The notes beneath the pieces are model-generated. The model had not been told where the DNA came from. It searched no databases and worked only from the letters and a program-made list of their open reading frames with translations. From Capitulum mitella (Eukaryota > Arthropoda > Thecostraca > Pollicipedomorpha > Pollicipedidae), in assembly GCA_030062745.1 (NCBI GenBank), contig CP099850.1, positions 10,173,538 to 10,237,537 of the forward strand: DNA of 64,000 nt, read 5' to 3'. Positions 23,226 through 35,200 of the stretch are shown here, one piece after another (the first letter of the stretch is position 1; the number at the start of each line of letters is the position of its first letter). Position numbers and translations under genes: made by a program.

Positions 23226-26200
23226 CTGCCGCACGGTCAGAGGTGAATGACAGCTGGACACTGAGTGGCAATCCTGCTCTTGGTCGTCTGTGAAGTGCGC
23301 GATCTCATTTAGTTCATAGCTACTTGATGAGAATCTCATTAATGCAAACCGCATTTACTGGAAACCGAATTTCAAAACAATCACAGCCTAGTCATAAAAG
23401 CGCAGCGTGTAGCCGCATACTTAAACATTGGCAGTTTATCATGTGTATGAAGTCTCGTGACTCTCGCAGTGACAAACGCATTATTTACCATCACCGCAAA
23501 AACAGCTATTACCCTGCACTGGCGTCAGAGTACGTGCAAGAAGCTTTCCGCGGCGCGGGCTCTGGTTACAAATGTCACCATAGCATATTATAGGGATCAA
23601 ATTTACGGGAAAGAGATCGGCAAATGGGTCGTAATGTGGCATTTGATGCCGACATCCGAAAACGGAAGAAACACTTACCATGGTCTAAGAGTAATCTAGC
23701 ACATTTGCTCTTCCCCTGGATGCAAGCCTTCATTAGAGGAGTAAGCCCTTGGTTGTTCTTACAGTCCACCTCGATTTCAGTGTAATTTTCCAGTAACGCC
23801 GTCACCACTGCAGCGTGGCCTGAAACCGAGGCACTGATGAGAACAAAAAGCTAAGTCAGAACGGTCAGACGCTGATTTAAGTAGGTAAAAGACGCGTACT
23901 ATTTGCTGTTTTTGATTACTGATTATGACCAATGGCATGACGAGCTATCAGAGCAGTTCTTTCTAGCCAGGTTTGTCAAAGATCAACGCTATATCAAAAA
24001 TATGGTATTATAGCCCCTAAAGTACGCCTGTAGCCGAATGACCTTACCCCTTAGTAGTGCACACAGGTTTCGAAATCGGTTAGCTTCTTTCCACCGACGC
24101 TTCAAGGAAGCTTTAGTGCAAGCAATTTCACGTGGTGCAACGCCTGGATGACAAGATCAAGGTAAACGCAGTAGTGCTGTGCTTTGGATGGACTCAGATA
24201 CTATCTTTTTGGTGCCAACATTAAAAGCGTTGGCATTCAAAATCCAGCGCACGTCGGTTCAAAAGAGAAGAGTGGCAAACAGAATTCAGATAATCCATCC
24301 CAGTCCAATAGTCGGATATGGCGTGACCGCCTCTGAGAGGAAAGTCGAACCGCACGACATCACTGACCTGCCTGCGAGGCGTAGTGTAGAGGAGTGTTTC
24401 CGTCTCTGTCCGCTAAGTTAGCGTCCACGTAGGGTAAACGAGAGAATTCCTCAACACACCGTCCGTTGCCATGGATACACAAATGACTCAGGGGCGTCTG
24501 GAACCATCGATAATAAATCCATCAGTTGGGGCGTTTCGGTGGCATTTCAGGAGAAGAAAAGCAAAATCAACTGCAAACACCAGCAACAGTGCTCTCACTC
24601 CGGGGATATCTGGCACATTCCTGTCATCATCAAGGGTTTCATCTCAGAGCTAAACGTGATTTATCATTCAGCTCAGCAAGATAAACTATCATCAGAGCCA
24701 ACGCGACATAATTCTCTTTGAGATACGAGTAGATATTATTTTGCAAACACCCGTAGCTCACTGTTTTGACATACACGACTATATAATGGAAGAAATACTG
24801 AAATACTACTGCACGTCTACTGCCATAGTTTCCATTTAAAGCCAACAATACATTTCTCTTTCCGCGATAATAAAAAGACCGGCACACGTCTATAAAGAAA
24901 ATAGTTTTTGCGTGCGCACATGACGCCAGGTTTACTAATAACTTTAACAAATGCGCACTGCGATGACAATAGTCATTTGCAGTTTTCACGGACGTCTTGA
25001 AAGGTATCTGTATTCTACCCTTCATGCCTCACCGGAGCCCCGCCATCCCTAATCACCATTACGAGGCCCATGCAACAAACAATATTCGCGACGAACACAA
25101 TGTAGTGAAACCTCCGGATTAAAGACCATGCCGCCCTATTTTTAGCCGTAAAGATGCTGTCAGTTTGCCCGTAAAAACATTCCTCTGGTTCACCCGCTCA
25201 GCCAGACACAATGACCGGCGTGTCTCAGGAGCTGCAGCCTACCAGCCACCCCAGGCCCGGACAGAACTGTCTGATTCTGTCTATTGTCTGTCGTTTGAGC
25301 GTCCAACTGTTCTGTTGTCCACTGTCTGCTGTATGAGGGTCTGCCGGAGTCAGATTCGCCAGTGTGCGGCCCATTTACAGTTTGTGACTTGCTATCTCTG
25401 CTATCTCACGACCCTGCTATCTCGGTTTGTGATCATCTCATTCACTGTGCATTTGCTACACTTAGCATGATCTTTGTGGATCCCTTTAGCAAAGTTTTAT
25501 AGAGGGTGACGCAGCTCATCTCGCTGTTGGATTTAGACAAGTCAGTTGAGTCATTTACGAACGCTTTCAATTGGCGGCTTCGTTTTGTAACGGGCCTTCC
25601 TGTCCTTCCTGCAACAGCAGGAAAGACAGGAAACGATGTCACTGGTATCCGCGCTCGAACCAGACATCTTTCCGAGTGGAATGCAACAGGCATAACAACT
25701 ACAACACGCCATCTGGGCGTTCAAATGTTTTGCTTGCGCGCCATTCGTGTATATCAAACACGAGGTCTGAGGCCCTTATACTCATACCCTCATAACCGCA
25801 ACTAAGAAAAATACAACATAGACTTGATACTTTCTGAGGCCTTTTGTCGGAACACCGTGATCCGTTAACAGGCGGAAGCACGCCCTTCTCCCTCCTTTGC
25901 CCTCCCTTTTCCCGGTCCACCAGCCTGTTGCCGTCGGTCAAGTTGATTACATTGACCTTTTGTCTGTTTGGTTTGGTTTGGTTTGATTTGGTTACATTGG
26001 CCGTCCGTTTGGTGAGTGAAGATGCCCTTCCAAATGGCTACAACAGCCGTCGGCCAGAACTTCAAGTCAGGCTGTTCGTCTGATTGGTCACAATGGCCTG
26101 TCTGCTGTCGTCCGTCTGGTTCGTTACAATGGTCATTCGTCTGGTTGACTGCACTAACCGCCCGTCTGGTTGACTGCACGAACTGTCCGTTCGGTTGGTT

Positions 26201-29200
26201 ACACTAACCGTCAAAAAGATTTTATAAAAAAAGATAAAGATAAAAAAAGATAAAAGATTTATAATGAGCATTCGTCTGGCTGGCTGTAGTAACCGTTACC
26301 GTCAGTCTGGTTTGTTTTCATTACAGCACCCTGGTCGTCTACACTAAGACCGGTTACACAAACCGTCTTGTTGCCGTCCGTCTGGCTGATTATGCTGACT
26401 GTCCGCCCGATTGGCCACACTGATCGCCTGTTCCAGTCAGTATGATCGGTCACGCTGCTTGTCCATCTAGTTGGCCACGCAGGCCGTCCGTTCCCGTCGG
26501 TCCGGTCAGTCACACCGCTCATCCGTCTGACTGGTCGCACCGGTCAGCCGTCCGGCCGGTTCCACTGACCCGTCCGCTGCCGTCCGTCTGGTTGATGGTG
26601 GCGCTGGAGGCGATTCGCCCCGCCAGGACCATCACCTCCCGGAAGCGGGCTTCGTTCAGGCGCACGCACACCTGCATGAACTGTTCGTGCACGCTGCTCG
26701 GCGTCATCTGATCCCTGCAACAGCGGGAAATCTGTGAGCCGCCTGCCTCCTTCCGCCAGTCACCGCCGCCGCCGCCGCTCGGCGTCGCCTGAGCTCGGCC
26801 GTGGCAGACATGGGGCTGTCTGCTCGTCGCCGGCCCATCTGCAGACGCGCTGACGCGCTGACGGGCTCGTCAGCGCGCTGACGCGCCGGCAACGTCCGGC
26901 CGGCGGTCGGTGCGCCGCGCTATGACGCACGGCTGCGGGAGGTGCCGCTGGTCGCCGGCGGCCGCTGACAGCGCGTGCGTCACCGGTCTGTGCCGGCTAG
27001 GCCTGTTGTCTCGCCGTGACGGACGACGGGCACGATCTGTTGAGACTGGGCTGATGGGACGCCTCGACATATCACGTCACGTGATGAGGAATGAGGTCAG
27101 TTGTTTTTCCCGCCCTCTGTGGTCAGGTATGCGCGCAGTCATCGGGATCAAGGTCTCACAAATTAGTCAAGGAGAGAATGTTCTTGTCGAGCATAGATAA
27201 GATGGAGACGCCCTTAATATCGAGCGAGTAATGGGAAGGCAAGATGAATATAAATGCCCTCAATCCACGCCAACTGTTGTGTGGATTGGGAGCTGCAGTA
27301 TGCGTTAACTGTCCCTATCCGATCATTGTTCAGCCAACTGATCACTACCTCAAAGTAGCAGACAACGGTATCACGCCAATTTCCATTGGACCTGTGCCTG
27401 TCATTGTGAGCATTCCAGGAAATTACCCTGAGGCATTGCGCTGAAACGATGTGAAACGTCCAACGACAGAGGAAATAAGGACATTCCTCAGCAAGTTTAA
27501 TAATGCATTAAGGAATATTCGTAGGCAACGTTGGAAGTTGTTGCATGAAACACTAAAATGAAAGAATGGCCACTTTGGTGAATAAAATTCCCAGAGTTTA
27601 AAAACAAAATAATGCGCATGCATTAGACAGTTTCTAACTTCTACAAATCCATGCACACACCCGGTCGGCAATGCGTTATGGCAGCCAAACGACGTAAGAA
27701 AAGGTTCAGAGTTGCTTGATGCTGCCAATCACCTTAAATTTGAATGGCCGCTCCACTCAAATCAATTCTAATCAAATAGAGCCTTATCAGCAAACTAGAA
27801 TCAATAAAAATCAACCAAAATTCGATCAAATATTAATCAAAAGCTAATTAAATCACGCGAAAAACCAATCCATTAATGAGCAATCAATCGAAATGAGTCC
27901 ACGAAAGATAAAGTGAACCAAAACCAAGTCAGTCAAAATATAATACACCTAACCAAAAAAAAAAAAATATAAAATAAAAATCAGATGATGTAGAAGTGGT
28001 CTTAAGCTCATAATATCAGAAAATGGGAAATCTGATAATTCGGCCACAGAGGCCTTCTTCAGGGCCTCCTTCAGCAAAAACCCATCCTCTGGCAGAGCTC
28101 GTGGCCAAAAGAACAGGACAAATTAATTTGTTTTCGTTCTCTCTGATACTTCGAGCTTAAGGACCTTACTTAACTACGACAGCCATGCCCAGTTCAGCAC
28201 CGCAGTATATTAAAAGCAAAAAATCACTTGATTTTCTGTTCGGCGGTCGGCCTCACCTGGGCTTGGTCTGGATCTGCTGGGCGATGACCAGTCGGCGCCG
28301 GAGCGGCGTCATATTGGGCGGCGGACTGCGCGGCACCGGCGGCCGCTCGCCGTCCAGCCGCACCAGCCGGTCGCCCACCTCGGGCGACGAGGCCGTGCGC
28401 CGGATCCGCCGCTGCCGGCGCGCCGCCATCGCCGGCGTCTCGGGTTCGGCGCCGCCAGGAGGCGTCGGCCGGTGCCGATGCCGCCGCGGCGCCACCGCGG
28501 CCGGCGGCGGCCGGCCCGGCGGCGACGCGGCGCACGGCGCAGACGGGCTGGCCTCGCCCGCCGCGGCGCCGGCCGGCAGCCGACCGTCATCGACCGTCTG
28601 CGGCGGGACCGGGCCAGCTTCAGCCGGGGCCGGTTTTTCAAACGTCGGTGGACGTGTTTCTTCCGCAGGGGGGAAGGCGGGAATTTGTGTGTGGGACTTC
28701 CGCACTTCAGATGAAGACTCGGGCGATGGCGGCTGGGTCTCTTCTTCTCTTGATGAAACCTCCGGTATGGACTCGAGTGCTTCGTTATCAGTAGTGAAGA
28801 TATTGGGTGCCGGGCTGCAGACCCCCTTCAACAGGAATTCTTTGGCCGGGGGAGACTGAGGAGGAGACGGAAGCTCCGGCGATGGCGGCTGTTGTACAGC
28901 ATTACCGGAGGATGTCTGAGTCTCGATTATGATTACGGGTTGCTGGCCGACAGGAGGCGGGACTGCAGCTGAGGACGAGGGCGGCGCTGGCTCGCCATGC
29001 GGCTCCTCTGCACAGAGAGGAACGTTCAGCGCCGAATCCTGCAGTGATTGAGGAGTCACGCATCTGGTCTCTGGGATGGGAGTAACAACCTCAGGAGTAA
29101 CGGGTATAGACTTGGGAACGGCGACTTTGGAACCGGAACTGACAGAATCAGACCCAGAAGAGAGGGAGTCGGACTCCATTTGCTTCGAGTCCCTGACGAG

Positions 29201-32200
29201 TCCTTGGCGCTCTGAGTCCTCTGACGTAGATGAGATATGATCTGATTCAGTTAGATCAGTATGGGACTCAGATGAGACGGAACATGACGAATCGAAGCTT
29301 CCTCGTTTGCCTTCGTTAGACCCCACTGATTCAGACGAGGTGGAATCGGATGATTCCGTCAGACTTTCGTCACTTAATTCAGTAGACCCGGATGACGAAG
29401 AATCCGACTCCATGGCCTGAACACGGGAAGGTTCCGCAGTTGCGAAACAAGGCGATTGTTTTGTTGCGATCCTTTCATCGTGAGTCTCGGTGACAGGTAC
29501 AGGTGATGTCTGCGCCGTAGTCCCCTGCACTGCAGACTGTACCGCAGGCTTCGCCAAGAGCGTAGACTTATTCACCTTGGCCAGCTGCCGAACCGGCGAC
29601 CGAGCGGACGAAGTCTCAGACTCGTCTGTGTCTTCCTCGTCAGATTCCGTAGAATCTGACGAAGACTCAGTTGTTGGCCGGCTGGCTGCACGTGAAGCTG
29701 AGATAGTAGTAACAGGGGGGAGGGGTTCCGTACTATGGACGGCGCCAAATTTCTGCTCAGCACCTAGCACAGGAAACTGCGTCTTTGCCTTAGATTCATT
29801 CATTCCACAAGCAACCCTTGGAGCAGCATGAGCACCGCCATGTACGGATTCTGACGAGGAAGTGTCGGAGTCTGATGTACTGTCTTGAGATCCTGCAGAC
29901 ACTGGTGAGTCTGAATCAGATTCTCTTGTTTGAGGACGGTCGAGCTGCGCATGAACGGCGGAAGAGAGATCGTTACCCCGCGGCTGGATGTGCTGTGGCC
30001 CTGCTGATGCAGACGACGTTTCCTCCGACGAAGAGGAGGAGGAGCGCCTGTAATCAGCGTGTACGGATGAAGTCGCTTCCGAATCCGTAGTCTCCGTGGA
30101 TTCCGTCGAACACGATTCCTTTAACGCATGATCAATAGCTGTTGAAGGCGAGGCTGCCGACCTACCGTTTGGCAGTTTAAACGACTTCAGCCCGGGACTG
30201 GCCAACTTAGGATCATGGCTTTTTAGCTTGTCTTCATGGGCTGTATCCTGTTCAATATCTTTGGCATTCCGGAGTAATTTTAGCTCATCTCCCTCGGAGT
30301 TCGCTAGCAAATTTGATGGCGCACGATTTGCATCGATCACGGGCATTCCAAGTGGGCCATGAGGTGCGATCTGACTCTCTTTGGAAGTCACCTCTGTAAC
30401 TGTGATGCCACCGTTAACAGACGAAATCCTCTTTTCGCTTGCTGCGTTCTCAGGCAAAAGAGCTGACAAGATTTGAGGCTTTTCTCCTTCCAGCATCGGT
30501 ACCATGACTGGTGGACCACCGCACTGTTCCGGTTCCTTTGAATCGCATGCCACGTCTTCGGCAAAGTCAGGCCGTGCGCATATCGTATCATTGTGTTTTG
30601 AAGGAGCACGCCTTTGTTCTATTCCCCGGTGGAAAGCTGTGGACTTGGTTCTGCTGGCTGTGTGTTTCGCGGCTGATTATGGGCTTTTGGTGCTGTGGAC
30701 ACAGTCACATTCTTAGGCTGCTGGCAAACTCGCTTGATTATCGCCAGTGGACCAGAGATCTTACTCGGCTGACTCTGGGTTTGGCATGTCGGCTTTGTAT
30801 ACACGGCATCTCGGTTTTGATGATGAGAGACTTGGCCATCTGGCTTCGGTGAGTGGGAATTATCAGCTGTTTCTTTCGATCCCTGCGTGGCCGGGGTTGT
30901 TGGCGAGGACGCTGGTTTTGACTGCTGTTGAACAATCCGCACAGCCGGCTTTGACATAGGAGTCGACTTTGCTTGCTGAGTGTCCTTTTGCACGGCCGGA
31001 TCTCGTTGTGGAGACGCATTTTTAGGCTGCGGTGGACTGTCAAATTTGTCAGACTTACGGGGCTGGGGGGCCGTGTTGATGGGTGCGGTTTTCCCAACTC
31101 TTGGTGGGCAGACTGGTTGTTGCTGTCCTTTGTTTTCAGCTGTTGCTGCTGCTGCTGCTGCACCAATTGGTGCTGCAGCTGCGGAACAACCGCTTAATTT
31201 CTGACGACTCTCCGGCTTTTGTCCAGTGCTCGCGTTCTTCTGCTGTTGCTCCGCCTTTCTGGGTTGCGTCTGCGTCGCCGACGCCTCCCGGGATTGAAAA
31301 GGAGCCGCAGTCCGATTCAGGTGGCCAACGGTGTTCCCCGCCGGCGGCTGGGAGGGCCTGGGTCCCGGCAACGAGCCAGGCGGCGTCCGTTCCGCCTGTG
31401 GAGTTCTCCCCTGGCCGCCGGCAGGTACCGGCGAACCTCCCGGCCCAGCGGGCGCCTGACGGGTGACTCCGCTGGCGGCAGGCGCAGAGCCATCCCTGCT
31501 GGCGGCGGCCTGAGCGGCAGTTCTGCCAGCACCAGAGTCCTCCCTAGTGGCGGCAGTCTGAGAGCCGGCTCTGCAGGCAGCAGAGTCCCCGGCGGCCTGG
31601 GAGCTGACTCTGCCAGGAGCAGAATCCTCCTTGCCGGCGGCCGTCTGGGCGTCAGTTCTGCCGGCAGCAGAGTCCTCCCGGCCGACGGCGGCCTGAGGGT
31701 CGGCTCCGTCGCCGGAGAGCAGCGAGTCCCTGCGGCCGGAGCGGCAGCGCAGGTCTCCCACTGACGCTATGGTGGTGGAGCGAGTGAGGCCATTGCTGCC
31801 GCCTGCCGCCCAGCTGTGCCGGTTCTGCCGGTAACGGTCCACGCCCTGTCGAGCGTCCGCAGAACGCCGGATGACGTCATAGTTGGTGTGGCCCGAGGGA
31901 ACGTCGTTTCGGGAGTAGAGCTGGTATCTGAGGGTACGGACATTCGTCTGAATTAGCGGTGGCCACGAAAGATACTCCGGCCACCTGATACTGGCGCCTG
32001 GGGACGCAAACTGTGGATGGATTTTGCAGCTGGGCGACCAGAAGCCAGCACTCAGGTGAGTTCTTGCTTCAGAAATGAACATTCAGCAGGACATACAGCA
32101 AAACATTTAGCAGTCTCCTCATAGCGTCGTGCGGAGGTACTCTTTTTACGTATTGTCACGGCAGTAGGGCTGGCATGGGGTATTTTGCTCTGCAGACGGA

Positions 32201-35200
32201 AATGGCGGGAAAAGAATGCAAATCGAGCAGGTGCAATGGATCAGTTGGGGATTAAACATGGAAACAGACGAAAGGAACAAAAAACTAAGAAAAACGAAAA
32301 AATAAGAACGAAGACAAGCCAAAACCCATAAAACCATAAAAATTTTATCGGGACGACAATACTTCCTGATCGCTTTGGGGGACGGACTTGGTGTGGAGGG
32401 GCTGTTACGTTCATGCCAAATGGTTGGCAAGAACCATTTAAAATCAACCATATGAGGCACGTCATGAGAATAAAAACTAATCTCCTCGCCGATGAAACCT
32501 GCGCACCTTGTGTGAACGTAACTTTGCGAGTTGAAATAGAACAAAAACCAATTCGGAAACCAAGGGCAAAGTACAAATTTTGCTTGGGGAAGGTTGCAAA
32601 GAGAAGGAACTTTTTATAGCACCATGAGGCTCCGTCGCCAGGGAAAGCGCACATCTGTAGCACACCATGATTTGTGTATTGTGCGTTTTTTAGACTCGGG
32701 CTTTGTCAACAGCTGGGTATGGTTTAACTCTCTAGTCGACCTGAAAATCGTCCGTGGTTGGTCGGGCAGTTTACGAGTACTGAGGCGCATCGGACGTTCT
32801 CGCCTGACGTGTATCGCGTACAAAATCTGAACTGAAAGATCGAATTGCTTTCGTTTTAAATGGCAGTGAGGCACCCACTGGCACACCGGACTTGACACCA
32901 TAAAATTACTCTGTATTTCGTCCGGATATTACCGGGCAAGCTGAGGCTGTGCTACGGTGCAGTATACCAGGACAGGGGTCAAATACAGCACTGCGGAACA
33001 GCATACCATCTGAGTGAAGCATTGCGGAACAACATACAAGTTTGGAGCGTTCAAAACAGTTCGTGGTAGTGATAAATAGTTCCGCTGAAGTCAGCAAGCG
33101 AAAACGTATGATTGCTGATCAGTTAGAAACAGGTGGGCTGATGCTCTCCCTCACCCCAGATATTCCAGATTCATTGGCATTTAGCCTGCCTCCATAGGCT
33201 AAATTCGGAGTCCGACCCCAGCGTGGGTCAACGGCTGATGGTTCGGCTTCTCGTCTGCACACAACTCCTGGCGTTCATCCGCGTTCTCCCCGCAGGGACG
33301 GATCGCGGGACTAAAAGGGCATCCGCCGCGGGGCAGAACTCTCATTTGCGCGGTACCAAGAGCAAATGGTGTTTTAAGTCCCTATGAATGAGCGTTTTTC
33401 AGTTACCTCGTGCCGCATTCAGATTTTTTTTTAGCACTTATGTGTGTTGCGCAACGTACATCATCCTCCTCTTAGCGGTCCATGCAGCCCAGGTATGAGC
33501 CGACCATTGCCAAAGGTGTGCCCAGCACCTCTATCAAAGGGTTATTTTGAGGCCCATTGCTTTGCAGCTTGTCGTAAAGTACTTTGTGCATTGCGTGCTA
33601 AGCCAAGATGATATTCCATACAACGTCATGATTCGACAATCGTTTCTTCGGTGATCGAGTTCGACTTGAGGTGCATTTGACTATCAGAACTCATCTGTAG
33701 CTGGACGTAAGAAGGCTTATTAACACAACAGACGCGAAATGAATGCAGGCGCCCTTTGCTGAGTACAGAGTCGACGAACGTTATGACGAGGGCCAACACT
33801 CATTCCACCTGAGACCTGCCGCCAGCCGTCACCGCGGGGAGTCACAAAGCCACGTGAGCCGGCGTGACGACCGAGTCCACCTGAACCTGAGACGGATGGC
33901 CAGCCGCCGCGGCGGGGAGCCGCAGGGCATCCCGCCGGCGCCGCCTGAAATAGCGTCAGCTGGCTCGGGGAAGTTGGCCCCGGCCGGTCGGCGGCTGAGC
34001 TCCTGGCCGGACCGCTGCCAAGATGGCCGCCGGGGGCTCCGTACAGGCCGCAAAACAGCGTACGTCGTCGGCCGCCGTCAGCTGTCATCAGGCCGCCATC
34101 AGCTACCTCAGCCGTCATCGGGCCGCCTTCGGCCGCCACAGACCGCCACAAGCCGCCATCGGGCCACCATCGGGCCGATAGTGGGTCGGCGTCGTCATCT
34201 GTCATTGTCTGACATCGGCCCGCACCGGGGCGGCCGGCCATCGAGAAGTCGTCTGCTAGAGCCAGATTAAGACCATTCGTCGTCTCCGCCGCTGTCAGCT
34301 GTAGGAACTGTCACACCGCATAAATGTGTTTTTGTCTCTGAATTTTGGAAATGCACCAGAGTTCACTTACACGACCAAGCACTTTTGGAAATCCCGTTTC
34401 AACTGAAAGAATGAACACGTTTAAGGAAACCTTAAAGTAAGTATTCTTCTGTAACTAGGTTATTTGGAGAATCTGATTCTTGGGATGTTTGCTATTATTA
34501 TTACTACTATGACTAAGCGGTACTTAATCCGGCACCGCCTGGGGTATTCCGCCTCCTGCGACCGCCTGGGGTACTCCGCCATGAGCGACCGCCCATGAGA
34601 TAAAATCAGCTCCCCTCTTATTTCAGGAACTACGAGTCCGATATAAATGGTCCTTACGCAATCGATGGAGCGCGTCTTTCTTATCTCAGGATGCGATATT
34701 TGACTTCTAATGTTGGGCTGTGATGTCATAAGTGGTCAACATAAGTTATCAGCATAAGTGGCCATACCGTAAGTTTTAGGCTGCCAAAAGTGCCTGACCA
34801 TGATGAATAAAAGACACCTACCTCGCATTAATCAAACGTTGCTAAGTGCCATTTAGATCCCTTCTGTATGAGACCCCACACTATTCACAGGAATATTGTT
34901 GCCTCTGGCAGCAATCAAGGGTTTCTCGGAACGAATCTGGAAAATGCCTGAACTAACAGAAACGTTTCCCAATAATAACCAGTCGATGCTGACAGCGTCT
35001 ACATTGCGGCACTGCGGCCTCCATTGGTGATTAATTATAAAGTCATCTTTTTATCGACACATACCAAAAATGAGGCCAGTATCTTTATCAATGACAGCTG
35101 TAATCACGTAGCTGGGTACAGCAGCATTCACTGATAGACAAAATTACTAAGGTAAGGCAAAACTTACTACTCAAAAGACTCTCTCAGTACTAAAGTAGAA

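Larger units (their letters stand above)
23226..28256 (-). other. Ankyrin gene introns, one exon unaccounted for
   Basis: Between exons 28257 and 26570, and between 26570 and 23679, no further exon was recognised. The second interval should hold at least one exon running phase 0 to 1 and encoding an ankyrin repeat. It contains the 25.9-26.6 kb minisatellite and a hairpin at 25597. The first contains an AT-rich AATCAA-rich zone (27.7-27.99 kb). Confidence 0.55.

Noticed and set aside
22722..23250. Two Ala/Pro/Arg-rich plus-strand frames of about 174 codons
   Set aside because: They mirror the last ankyrin exon on the minus strand, which has true ankyrin motifs and matching splice phase.
33720..34241. 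173-codon minus-strand frame
   Set aside because: Built on CCGCCATCGGG-type repeats; Gly/Ala/Arg-rich with no recognisable content and lying inside an ankyrin gene intron.
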